Part shown: positions 1 through 6,718 of the stretch, piece by piece | Numbering within the stretch: position 1 is the first letter of the stretch | Layout of the letters: every line of letters begins with the position of its first letter | Made by a program: the position numbers and the translations under genes | NCBI GenBank assembly: GCA_014379815.1 | Contig: JACMLA010000641.1 | Span: forward strand, 1 to 12,346 | Source: Bryobacteraceae bacterium | Lineage (GTDB): Bacteria > Acidobacteriota > Terriglobia > Bryobacterales > Bryobacteraceae | Direction: 5' to 3' | DNA: 12,346 bases | Notes under the pieces: model-generated | Told to the model about the DNA's origin: nothing | Database searches by the model: none | The model's input: the letters and a program-made list of their open reading frames with translations, nothing else

Positions 1-1343
1 CCGGGTGCCTGCCAAACTGGAGCAGCGGTGATCCGAACCTGGAACGTATCGTGGTCTGGAACAGCGACTTCCCGAATAAAAAGCCCGACCCGGTCCAGTG
101 TCCAGTCGTCGAGAAGATCCCCGTTAACTCTTACCTGAAGGTGGGGTCTGCCAACGGTAAACATGGCTTGGAGCGCAAAGCCCCGGATACGAAGCTGCAA
201 AGGTCCCGGGAGAACGCGCTTCAGAGTTGCAGTCGCCTCGCTCCCGATCCAGCGGTACTTGTTCCCGAAGTCTCCTTCCAGTTCGAACCACCCGGTTCCA
301 AGGCGGCTCTCGTGGCCTGGCAGCGAAAAATCGATGATATCTTCGCGGTCGCCAGGGTATAGCTCCCGCTTGTCTGCGGATGGCAGCAGATTGAAGACGT
401 GTCCTTCGTTCGGAGCCTGATAGCCGCAGACCTGGCAGACGAGCACGGATTCGTCTTCCAGAACAAACTTTCCCTGACAATCCGGACAGCGCAGAAGAGA
501 CTCAAAAGGTTCAAGAGGCGAAGTTACCGGATCTCCGCTTTTCCGGCAAACTGCAGCGATCGTGCCTCCCAGCAGGCGGGCTGCGCGCCACACCGACTGG
601 TATGGATCCATACGTATTGCCAGGCGCTTCACGATGCGTTCGCCCCATCCACGTTCAGGTACGAACAGATCGTACTCATGCGCTGCAAAATGACGCCGAA
701 CGAGGGCATCCCAGCCGTTCAGATCCAGGGTATGATTCTGCCGGATGCCAAAGCTCTCTTCCTGATGCGCTCCAATGACGTCCTGCACGAGATACCCAAG
801 CAACCCCCACTGGTGCAGACGATACTCCCAGCTCTTCATCTCGCGTTCGTAAGGAGCGCGATAAAGACGCAGCGAGAGCAGGCGGCGCATCGGTTCTTCT
901 GAGAACAGGAAGATCCCGCCCGGCGCCAGCACGCGGATGACTTCCCGGAAAATCGCATCCAGATCCATAAACTGGCTCAGGGTCTGGTGGGTCATGATGA
1001 AGCGAATCGAAGCATCGGCAAACGGGAGTTGCGCTCCATCCCCCGCAATCCGGATAGGGGATCGCTGTAGATTCCATGCTTCTTCAAGAAAGACCCCGTG
1101 GCGCAGGGCATCTGCGGAAATGTCCAGCGCAAATCCATCCGCGTCGTACTCATTGGCGAGCAGATAACTGGTGTGGCCCGCGTTCGCGCCGATCTCGAGG
1201 AAGGGCGTCATGGGGCCGATAAATTCGAGATGATTCCGAATGATTCCGTTACGTCTGCGGTTCTCCTCCAGATAAGCCGCCGTGGCTCGTTCCGGTTCGC
1301 CGAATGAGGCGAAGTTGTGAAACTCAACCTGAGCGCGTTTCAC
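1..1343 (-). CDS. SAM-dependent methyltransferase with zinc ribbon and C-terminal beta-rich domain (C-terminus off window)
   Basis: The reading frame is open from about 1343 to the left edge, giving 447 residues without a stop; the C-terminus is missing. Residues 48-63 form the SAM motif I (FLEIGANAGHTSYLLA), followed by an acidic motif II around D74 and a GDGAQLPFAD segment near 101-110, so this is a class I methyltransferase. Cysteines 286, 289, 303 and 306 (CPDC and CQVC) make a Trm112-like zinc ribbon. From about 335 on, the pattern HESRLGTGWFELEG then YRWIGSEATATL resembles the beta-sandwich domain found in proteins that build or decorate surface polysaccharides. The target is unknown; modification of a glycan or glycolipid is my inference. 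I chose the GTG at 1343, 17 bases after the HAD gene, because the coding pattern begins there; a TTG at 1364, overlapping the HAD stop, is an alternative. It is the third gene of a minus-strand run. Confidence 0.85.
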   Translation of the reverse strand, partial: MKRAQVEFHNFASFGEPERATAAYLEENRRRNGIIRNHLEFIGPMTPFLEIGANAGHTSYLLANEYDADGFALDISADALRHGVFLEEAWNLQRSPIRIAGDGAQLPFADASIRFIMTHQTLSQFMDLDAIFREVIRVLAPGGIFLFSEEPMRRLLSLRLYRAPYEREMKSWEYRLHQWGLLGYLVQDVIGAHQEESFGIRQNHTLDLNGWDALVRRHFAAHEYDLFVPERGWGERIVKRLAIRMDPYQSVWRAARLLGGTIAAVCRKSGDPVTSPLEPFESLLRCPDCQGKFVLEDESVLVCQVCGYQAPNEGHVFNLLPSADKRELYPGDREDIIDFSLPGHESRLGTGWFELEGDFGNKYRWIGSEATATLKRVLPGPLQLRIRGFALQAMFTVGRPHLQVRVNGDLLDDWTLDRVGLFIREVAVPDHDTFQVRITAAPVWQAP

Positions 1344-1360
1344 CGAGAATGCCTGCGAGC

Positions 1361-2044
1361 TCAAAGAAACATCTCGACTTTCATGCCGCGCAAATCGCTC
1401 AGCAGCAGATCGGGAGTGCAGGCGATCAGGGCAGCTCTGGGTACAACTCCGGTAGCCACAGCTACTGCGCGGATCCCATTTCGTTTGGCGGCCTCAATGT
1501 CATTGGGGTGGTCGCCGACGAGGCTGACGACCGTGTCCCTTCGGAGCCACCCGGCGGTGCGCGCCTGCCGCATGGCGATCGCAACGAGTCCAGCTCTGGT
1601 GCGCGCCTGCTCGGCAAAGGCACCGAAGCGGAAGTAAGAAAGCAGGCCGGATCGCTCCATCTTCTGCCAGCCGATTCTCGTGAGATTGCCCGTGACCAGA
1701 CCCATGGGAACGCGGGAGCCGTGCAGCTTTCTCAGAGCATGCCGGACACCGGGGCAGACCTTACGACGCAGGTCAGGCAGTCCTTTCGAGTAGAGCTCCT
1801 GGGCCAGCCGCACGACGTGTGGCATCGCCTGGTCAATTGCTTCCGGAGGTGCGCCGGCATTCGATAACATCAACCGGATCAGATCCCGGTCGAGTCTTCC
1901 GCTGGTATCGACTCCATCGAGTGTCGTGGCGAGACCGGTGACGGCCGCGATTGCATCTACAAGAGCGCGCTTGTGGTGAGGCCCGGCGCTCCGGATCAGC
2001 GTGCCGTCGATGTCAAACAAAACGAGGGCGGCTGCAGCAGGCAC
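1361..2044 (-). CDS. HAD-superfamily hydrolase, phosphoglycolate phosphatase-like
   Basis: This 227-residue protein is a complete HAD phosphatase. Motif I is FDIDGT with nucleophile D11 and acid/base D13, motif II is T118 in GLVTGN, and motif IV is GDHPND at 177-182 with the metal-binding aspartates. A helical cap lies between motif I and about residue 90, as in phosphoglycolate phosphatase (Gph) and beta-phosphoglucomutase relatives. The usual motif III lysine is not obvious: the corresponding stretch around 144-152 carries arginines (QARTRAGL), a pattern seen in some Gph-like HADs. The substrate cannot be told from sequence, although a small phosphorylated metabolite is expected in the cytoplasm. 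The start is a GTG whose G is the last base of the upstream gene's TAG stop (TAGTG), which implies translational coupling to the DUF1697 gene. Confidence 0.9.
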   Translation of the reverse strand: MPAAAALVLFDIDGTLIRSAGPHHKRALVDAIAAVTGLATTLDGVDTSGRLDRDLIRLMLSNAGAPPEAIDQAMPHVVRLAQELYSKGLPDLRRKVCPGVRHALRKLHGSRVPMGLVTGNLTRIGWQKMERSGLLSYFRFGAFAEQARTRAGLVAIAMRQARTAGWLRRDTVVSLVGDHPNDIEAAKRNGIRAVAVATGVVPRAALIACTPDLLLSDLRGMKVEMFL

Positions 2045-2664
2045 TAGTCTGATGATAGCGACGATGATAACGACGATGACGACGGCGAGTTCTCGATCTG
2101 CTCGGCGAGCTTCAGCAGTTTGGTCACCGACGCCCAGTTCCTCGCGGTCGAACTATCTTTCAGGGTTCGATTCAATTCCTCCGCGAGTCGTCCCCCGGAG
2201 ATCCCGTTAGGACACCACGCGTACACTGCGCGAGGCCCCGTCGCCAGAATCTCAGGAGTCCAGTCCTGACCGGCGAGCTGCTTTACGGGTGCAGACCAGT
2301 CCGAGGAATCGAGAAAGGCCACAAGATACCGGGAAGGTTCGGTTGCCACGTGGGAGAGCGGATCTGCCTCCACAACGGAACGCAATTCGACCGCGGTCAG
2401 CACGATGATTCTGGCTGAGAAACCGATGCGACTGGCGAAGGCAGATTCCAGTTTGGCGCTAATTTGCTGTGTAGTTTCCCCGGTATCGTCGACGAATACC
2501 ACGTTGCCACTGTTGAGCAATGTCGTTGCGTGCCGATAACCAAGACCGCTGAATAGCTGCCGCAAATCGGCCATTGCTACTCGTTTCGCGCGTCCCACGT
2601 TGATTCCGCGAATTAGTGCGACACAGGTTTTCGGTTTCGGTTCTACCCGAATTACGTTGGACAT
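2044..2664 (-). CDS. DUF1697 family protein
   Basis: This protein of 206 residues has the typical DUF1697 order: CVALIRGINVGRAKRVAMADL near the N-terminus, then LGYRHATTLLNSGNVVF, a central region with YLVAFL, and TARNWASVTKLLKLAEQ near the C-terminus. The family is common in bacteria as a single-domain cytoplasmic protein and its function is not established. The ATG at 2664 gives about 12 residues before the conserved domain; no convincing Shine-Dalgarno sequence precedes it. After the domain, the last 15 or so residues are a Ser-rich tail ending in Asp that is not part of the family core. It is the first gene of the minus-strand run to the left edge and is divergent, over 48 bases, from the gene at 2713. 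Confidence 0.88.
   Translation of the reverse strand: MSNVIRVEPKPKTCVALIRGINVGRAKRVAMADLRQLFSGLGYRHATTLLNSGNVVFVDDTGETTQQISAKLESAFASRIGFSARIIVLTAVELRSVVEADPLSHVATEPSRYLVAFLDSSDWSAPVKQLAGQDWTPEILATGPRAVYAWCPNGISGGRLAEELNRTLKDSSTARNWASVTKLLKLAEQIENSPSSSSLSSSLSSD
2046..2088 (-). repeat. TCG/TCA-type trinucleotide low-complexity run
   Basis: On the coding strand the end of the DUF1697 gene is a run of TCG, TCA, TTA, CTA and GAC codons, giving a tail of nearly all serine with leucines. On the plus strand it reads as imperfect GATGATAACGACGATGACGAC units. The repeat is degenerate, so it is less slippery than a perfect one, but the length of the tail probably varies between strains. Confidence 0.7.
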
Positions 2665-2712
2665 CTATTTCGAAGTTAATTCTGTTTTCATCGCTGTGAT
2701 AGCCACGTTACA

Positions 2713-3228
2713 ATGGTGCCGATGCAAGTGATGCAAGCCGGGTCACACAAACTCCTTCTGCTGGAGCTGGACCCCGAGTTTGTCACAAATATTGTCAAGC
2801 AAGTTGGGTTTGAGCACCGGATCGCCGACGGCCCAAGACAGCTGACGCTCGACCTGACGGCGCTGGAGCGCCAGGCTCCCCTGCTGCTGTTTGACGCCGC
2901 GGATCCAGGTAATCTTGGATGGTTTTCCCGTTGTCAGTTTTACGTGGACGGGAGAACTGGATCGGTTTTGCAGACTCCCATCACGGTTGCCAATCAGCGT
3001 GACCGTTCCGGGAACGTACTCCCAAATGCCATGCGGGTGCAGATCGCCAAGGAAATTCCAGCGAGCTTCCGGATGCCGGGTAAACAGGCAATCACTGAGC
3101 AGGTAGTGTACGCGGTGCTCTACAACTTCCTGAACGCTCTGATGACCATCGGTGTCGGTGTGTGTGGGAGTACCGGTGTGGTCCGGCCGCTTGCAGGCCG
3201 TACGGAAAGCTTCGGAACCCGCAACTAG
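2713..3228 (+). CDS. Conserved-looking hypothetical protein upstream of rsmB
   Basis: I do not recognise this 171-residue protein. The first two thirds read like a folded cytoplasmic protein (LLLLELDPEFVTNIVKQVG, then LTLDLTALERQAPLLLFD), with a polar middle and a hydrophobic stretch VVYAVLYNFLNALMTIGVGV at about 137-156. A single membrane helix is possible but not convincing, and no signal peptide is evident. Three in-frame ATGs (2713, 2722, 2731) compete for the start and none has a clear Shine-Dalgarno sequence. The stop TAG shares its G with the GTG start of rsmB (TAGTG), the same arrangement as between the two genes at 2044. That join is the main support for this strand, because the opposite strand is also open for 166 codons (3243 to 2743). 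A role tied to RNA modification or translation would be guilt by association only. Confidence 0.6.
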   Translation: MVPMQVMQAGSHKLLLLELDPEFVTNIVKQVGFEHRIADGPRQLTLDLTALERQAPLLLFDAADPGNLGWFSRCQFYVDGRTGSVLQTPITVANQRDRSGNVLPNAMRVQIAKEIPASFRMPGKQAITEQVVYAVLYNFLNALMTIGVGVCGSTGVVRPLAGRTESFGTRN

Positions 3229-4415
3229 TGATCTCTGCCGCAAGGCTAATTGCCTTCCGCGTTTTGGAGCGTGTCAGTGAAGGTGCGTACGCATCGGACC
3301 TGCTACTGCGTGAAACGGCACATGTGGATTCGCGCGACGCGGGGCTGGCCTCCGAAATTGTCTATGGCTGCCTGCGCCGTCAGCTCCAGCTGGACTGGCT
3401 GATCGACCAGCAGACCGGGGGAAAGCGTCTGGACCCTGCCGTTCGTACGGCTCTCCGAATTGGGCTTTATCAGCTGGTCTACCTTGAGCGTATTCCTCCT
3501 CATGCGGCGGTAGGCGAGAGCGTAGAACTTGTCAAAGCTGCCAAAAAAGTGTCTGCAGGTGGCCTCGTAAACGCAGTCCTTCGCCGGTTGAGCCGGGTGG
3601 AGGAACCACTCGCATGGCCATCGCGTTCTGTAGCATTGTCCATGCCAGCCTGGCTGCTGCAGCGCTGGGACCACCAGTTTGGGCCTGACGTCGCGGAAGC
3701 TATCGCTAAATCATTTCTGGAGGTACCCGAGACGTGGGTTCGCAATCCTCCTGCCGATGCTGCAGGTGTAGAAATAGAGGCCGCACCGGATGTGCCCGGA
3801 GCCTATCGGGTGATTTCGGGAGACTCCCGCGGACTACGAATCCAGGATGTAGGGTCGCAATCGATCGTTCCCTTGCTGCAGTTGCGCGCCGGTCTCAGCT
3901 TCCTCGACTTATGCGCAGCGCCTGGAAACAAGACAGCCCAGGCGATGGAGACCGGAGTCACCGGGATTGCGTGCGATGTGCACCTGCACAGGTTGAAGGG
4001 AATGAATGGAGACGGTTGCCGGCGCGTGGTGCTGGACGCTAGTGTAGGACTTCCATTCCACCAGCTCTTCGACAGAATCCTCGTGGACGCGCCCTGTTCC
4101 GGGACCGGCACACTGGGGAGGAATCCTGAGATCCGGTGGAAACTGGAGCTCTCCGATATTCAGGAGTTGCAGGCAAAGCAAAAGCGGATTCTCAGCAATG
4201 CGCTGGCCCAACTGAAGCCTGAAGGACTGCTGGTTTACTCGACCTGTTCACTGGAGCGGGAAGAGAACGAAGATGTTGTGGAAGCAATGCCAAATGCCAG
4301 TATTGTGTCGCAGCACCGTCGCACTCCAGGTCTGCAGGCAGGAGACGGTTTCTTTGCTGCGGTCCTGCAAGCGAAACCGAGTGCGGCAGAGCCAGACGGG
4401 ATTGCTCCGAATTAA
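3228..4415 (+). CDS. rsmB: 16S rRNA (cytosine-967-C5)-methyltransferase RsmB
   Basis: RsmB (Sun/Fmu) transfers a methyl group from SAM to C5 of cytosine 967 in 16S rRNA. The 395 residues show an N-terminal NusB-like RNA-binding domain (about 1-125, with GLASEIVYGCLRR, ALRIGLYQLVYL and GLVNAVLRRLSR), then the catalytic fold: QDVGSQSI at 207-213, SAM motif I DLCAAPGNKT at 227-236, motif IV DAPCSG with C290, and motif VI YSTCS with C340, the two conserved cysteines of the m5C enzymes. It is slightly shorter than the usual 430 or so residues, and motif I has APGNKT where APGGKT is normal. The start is a GTG overlapping the upstream stop by one base; an earlier in-frame ATG at 3162 would add 22 residues that lie inside the preceding gene and lack family character. 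The downstream small gene begins 20 bases after the stop. Confidence 0.93.
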   Translation: MISAARLIAFRVLERVSEGAYASDLLLRETAHVDSRDAGLASEIVYGCLRRQLQLDWLIDQQTGGKRLDPAVRTALRIGLYQLVYLERIPPHAAVGESVELVKAAKKVSAGGLVNAVLRRLSRVEEPLAWPSRSVALSMPAWLLQRWDHQFGPDVAEAIAKSFLEVPETWVRNPPADAAGVEIEAAPDVPGAYRVISGDSRGLRIQDVGSQSIVPLLQLRAGLSFLDLCAAPGNKTAQAMETGVTGIACDVHLHRLKGMNGDGCRRVVLDASVGLPFHQLFDRILVDAPCSGTGTLGRNPEIRWKLELSDIQELQAKQKRILSNALAQLKPEGLLVYSTCSLEREENEDVVEAMPNASIVSQHRRTPGLQAGDGFFAAVLQAKPSAAEPDGIAPN

Positions 4416-4423
4416 GATAAAAT

Positions 4424-4429
4424 AAGGGA
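4424..4429 (+). promoter_or_regulatory. Ribosome binding site of the coiled-coil gene
   Basis: AAGGGA lies 6 bases before the ATG at 4436 in an A-rich stretch. It fixes this start and supports the gene being translated. Confidence 0.6.
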
Positions 4430-4435
4430 AACCAG

Positions 4436-4750
4436 ATGAACGAGCAGCAGCTGACAACCATCCTTTCCTCAGCAGCGGTTGTTGCCGTCCTGCTCGCACT
4501 CATCACCAACATCAACAACAGCGCTCGCGCCGAAATGGCAAGCCTATTTGCGCAAATGGGCGCGCGCATCGATGGAACTAACCAACGCATCGAAGACATG
4601 CGCCACCTCTGGCGTGCCGAGCTGGGCCGTGTGGAAGATGACGTATCGAATCTCCGGGACGAAATGCGGTTAGGGTTCCAGCACCTTAACCAGCGCTTCG
4701 ACGACATGCCCGCCCTCTGGCGGGCCGAACTGGGCCGCGTGGAAGACTAA
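4436..4750 (+). CDS. Small membrane-anchored coiled-coil protein, C-terminus truncated by apparent frameshift
   Basis: This 104-residue protein has an N-terminal hydrophobic segment (about 6-25, LTTILSSAAVVAVLLALITN) that should anchor it in the inner membrane, followed by a charged heptad-like coiled coil. Two related units, QRIEDMRHLWRAELGRVED and QRFDDMPALWRAELGRVED, are spaced 36 residues apart. Proteins of this layout are frequent in Acidobacteria; they resemble small SlyX- or hemolysin-XhlA-like coiled coils and their function is unknown. The stop TAA at 4748-4750 appears secondary: in the +1-shifted frame the DNA continues directly as LMDARLKHVEEQQRNS to a TAG at 4795-4797, a fitting coiled-coil end. 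The gene begins 20 bases after rsmB and is probably transcribed with it. Confidence 0.75.
   Translation: MNEQQLTTILSSAAVVAVLLALITNINNSARAEMASLFAQMGARIDGTNQRIEDMRHLWRAELGRVEDDVSNLRDEMRLGFQHLNQRFDDMPALWRAELGRVED
4595..4746 (+). repeat. Two-copy direct repeat inside the coiled-coil gene (period 108 bases)
   Basis: Copies lie at 4595-4638 and 4703-4746 and match at 38 of 44 positions; four of the six differences change protein residues little or not at all. They encode the DM..LWRAELGRVED unit twice, exactly 36 codons apart, which points to an in-frame duplication of a coiled-coil segment. Confidence 0.85.
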
Positions 4751-4797
4751 TGGATGCGCGATTGAAACACGTGGAAGAACAGCAGCGCAATAGCTAG
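4751..4797 (+). pseudogene. Out-of-frame C-terminal remnant of the coiled-coil gene
   Basis: From 4747 the frame one base earlier reads CTA ATG GAT GCG and encodes LMDARLKHVEEQQRNS before TAG. Inserting one base at the GAC/TAA junction (for example a second C) would rejoin both parts into a 120-residue protein. This may be a real deletion or a sequencing error at that point. Confidence 0.6.
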
Positions 4798-4833
4798 AAT
4801 CCATCGGACGCCTCATCGCGCAGGCGCGTGTGC

Positions 4834-5223
4834 CTAGCAGAGCTTGCGGTGTTCCTTCAGAATGCAGCGGTCCATGACAACTTCCAAACCAGCGGCCCTC
4901 GCCTTTGCCGCGGCGTCGATATGTTCGATGCCTTCCTGCATCCAGACTACCCTCGCTCCCAGTGCAATTGCTGAGTCAACGATCGGACCGACTTCTTCCG
5001 ACCGGCGAAAGATGTTGACGATCTCGAAGGGAGTGGGTATATCTTCCAGCCGGCGGTAACACGTTTGCCCAAGAATTTCGCTGTGTCCAGGATTGACCGG
5101 AATAATGGTGTAACCCTGACTAAGCATGTACTCGGAGACGCCATAGCTGGGGCGAAACTTCTTGGGAGACAGGCCCACGACAGCGATCGTTTTCCACTTT
5201 CGAAGAATATCAGTCGGCGTCAT
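4834..5223 (-). CDS. CoA-binding-fold protein (CoA_binding_2, YccU-like)
   Basis: This 129-residue protein is a single Rossmann-like CoA-binding domain, the size usual for the family. The conserved segments are IAVVGLSPKKFRPSYGVSEY (residues about 13-32), IIPVNPGHSEILGQ, a central VNIFRRSEEV, and RVVWMQEGI followed near the end by VVMDRCILKEH. The family is related to the CoA-binding domain of succinyl-CoA synthetase, but its function in the cell is not known. It is the last gene of the eight-gene minus-strand run. Its ATG lies inside the upstream pseudouridine synthase gene (14-base overlap), with GGAG about 6 bases before the start. A stop-to-stop gap of 83 bases separates it from the converging coiled-coil gene, without a clear terminator. 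Confidence 0.9.
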   Translation of the reverse strand: MTPTDILRKWKTIAVVGLSPKKFRPSYGVSEYMLSQGYTIIPVNPGHSEILGQTCYRRLEDIPTPFEIVNIFRRSEEVGPIVDSAIALGARVVWMQEGIEHIDAAAKARAAGLEVVMDRCILKEHRKLC

Positions 5224-5953
5224 CCTGGGCTCCCTCCATCTTTAAGACGCGGCGGAAACGATCCACCTCGCGGGCGGTTAAATGGCGCCACTCCCCGGGC
5301 TTTTGATCGAGTTCCAGGAAACCGACACGCACCCGGCGAAGCTTTTCCACGAGCCTGCCAAAGTGCCGAAACATCATGCGGATCTGATTCTGACGACCCT
5401 CCGTCAGACGCACTTCGTACCAGGGAGCCGTCGCATTCTTGATGAGCTTGATTTTGGCAGGCGCGGTCGGGCGTCCATAAAGGAAGACTCCGGAGCGAAA
5501 CTCTTCCATCTGATCTTCAGTCAGTGCCCCGTTCGCTTTGACCACGTACCACTTCTCGATGTGCATCTTCGCGGACGTGATGCGGTTGGCGAATTCGCCG
5601 TCGTTTGTAAGCAGCAAAAGACCCTCGCTGTAGTAGTCGAGACGCCCGACCGGGTAGACGCGCTCCTTCATTCCCTGCAGATGATCGAGAACTGTTGTAC
5701 GGCCCTGAGGGTCAGACAGCGTCGTAACGACTTCCCGGGGTTTGTTGAAAGCGAGATAAATCAGGTGCGAGGGTCGGCGCAACAGCTTGCCATCGACCTT
5801 GATATGGTCGCGTGACAAATCCGCTTTGGTACCGAGTTCGGTCACCATGGTTCCGTTGACCGTGACCCTGCCTTCGACAATCATCTGCTCGGCTTTCCGG
5901 CGGCTGGTGACGCCTGCGTGGGACAGAATCTTCTGAAGCCGATCCTCACTCAT
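5210..5953 (-). CDS. rluB: rRNA pseudouridine synthase, RsuA/RluB/RluE/RluF family
   Basis: This enzyme isomerises a uridine of ribosomal RNA to pseudouridine. The 247 residues hold an N-terminal S4 RNA-binding domain (RLQKILSHAGVTSRRKAEQMIVEGRVTVNG, residues 5-34) and the synthase domain with PVGRLDYYSEGLLLLTNDG at 101-119, where D106 is the catalytic aspartate. EGRQNQIRMMFRHFG further on is the expected RsuA-family motif. By length and by position beside scpA/scpB it fits RluB (23S rRNA U2605), since this neighbourhood is common in many bacteria, but the exact site cannot be read from sequence. The last residues are acidic (EGAQDDAD). Its ATG overlaps the scpB stop by 4 bases (ATGA), so the two are probably translationally coupled. 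Confidence 0.9.
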   Translation of the reverse strand: MSEDRLQKILSHAGVTSRRKAEQMIVEGRVTVNGTMVTELGTKADLSRDHIKVDGKLLRRPSHLIYLAFNKPREVVTTLSDPQGRTTVLDHLQGMKERVYPVGRLDYYSEGLLLLTNDGEFANRITSAKMHIEKWYVVKANGALTEDQMEEFRSGVFLYGRPTAPAKIKLIKNATAPWYEVRLTEGRQNQIRMMFRHFGRLVEKLRRVRVGFLELDQKPGEWRHLTAREVDRFRRVLKMEGAQDDAD

Positions 5954-6714
5954 TGTCCTTCCTCCTGGCTATCTAACGCTGCTTCCAAACCCGGCTCATC
6001 GCTATCTGAGAAGGCCATACGCCGCAGGTCTTCAAACTCCTTAAGGGTGGGAAGCTCGTTCAGGTCACGCAAGCCGAACTGAACGAGGAACTCCTTTGTC
6101 GTTTTGTACAGGATGGGTTTACCTACGACGTTCTTGCGGCCTGCGGTCGTTATCAGCTTACGGTCGATCAGCGTCTTCAGGACTCCGGCGCCCTGAACGC
6201 CTCGGATTTCCATAATCTCCGGTGCGGTAATTGGCTGTTTGTATGCAATGACCGCGAGTGTTTCCAGAGCTGCAAGCGAGAGCTTCAAAGGAGGATTGAG
6301 GTTGCGGACGACGGTCCGCACGGCCTCATGGTGTTCGGCCTTGGTGGCCATCTTGTAGCCGCCCGCGACCTCTTTCACCGTCAAACCATGCTCAGGTTTG
6401 TTGTACTCCGCAACCAGCCGCTCCAGCAGGATTCTGACTTCCTCTTGAGGGTCGCCCATAGCTCTCGCAATGGCTTCCAGCGTAAGAGGTTCATCGGTGA
6501 CATAGACGATAGCCTCGAGCAACGCGAGTTTGCGGCTTCCCTCTTCGTTATTCGCGGGTTGCGCCAGAGCCGATTGTGCGAAGTCTGATTGTGAGAAATC
6601 AATGATAAGCAGCTGCTCCGGCGTCGGGTCCGGGGCCCTCTCAATCGGTTCGCCTGACAATGCATCCTCGTCTGCCGGGCCGGCCGGCAGTTCGTGTTCC
6701 TTCAATTCGTCCAT
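5950..6714 (-). CDS. scpB: Segregation and condensation protein ScpB
   Basis: ScpB binds ScpA and the SMC ATPase to form the bacterial condensin that compacts and separates chromosomes. The 254-residue protein has the tandem winged-helix fold, with the conserved LSLAALETLAVIAYKQPITAPEIMEIRGV and TTAGRKNVVGKPILYKTTKEFLVQFGL. About 60 poorly conserved acidic residues precede the fold and about 25 acidic ones follow it, so it is longer than the usual 190-200 residues. I take the ATG at 6714 (MDELKEHEL), 4 bases after the scpA stop; the same frame stays open to 6954 but that extension lies within scpA and looks non-coding. Coupled translation with scpA is likely because only a weak ribosome site is visible. 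Confidence 0.93.
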   Translation of the reverse strand: MDELKEHELPAGPADEDALSGEPIERAPDPTPEQLLIIDFSQSDFAQSALAQPANNEEGSRKLALLEAIVYVTDEPLTLEAIARAMGDPQEEVRILLERLVAEYNKPEHGLTVKEVAGGYKMATKAEHHEAVRTVVRNLNPPLKLSLAALETLAVIAYKQPITAPEIMEIRGVQGAGVLKTLIDRKLITTAGRKNVVGKPILYKTTKEFLVQFGLRDLNELPTLKEFEDLRRMAFSDSDEPGLEAALDSQEEGQ

Positions 6715-6718
6715 GAAC

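Noticed and set aside
399..902. 167-codon plus-strand frame and other plus-strand frames in 51-1867
   Set aside because: They are antisense to the methyltransferase and HAD genes, whose motifs are unmistakable.
2708..2714. TACAAT as a -10 box for the gene at 2713
   Set aside because: It overlaps the first ATG and has no matching -35; it would only work if translation started at 2722 or 2731 on a near-leaderless mRNA.
2743..3243. 166-codon open frame on the minus strand opposite the gene before rsmB
   Set aside because: It would start inside the rsmB gene and run antisense to a gene that is joined to rsmB by a shared base; its translation is rich in His, Gln and Arg and lacks a family pattern. 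Kept as a possible alternative in the findings.
4807..4830. CGCCT/AGGCG inverted pair between the converging genes as a terminator
   Set aside because: Five-base arms with an 8-base loop and no T-run on either side; too weak to call.
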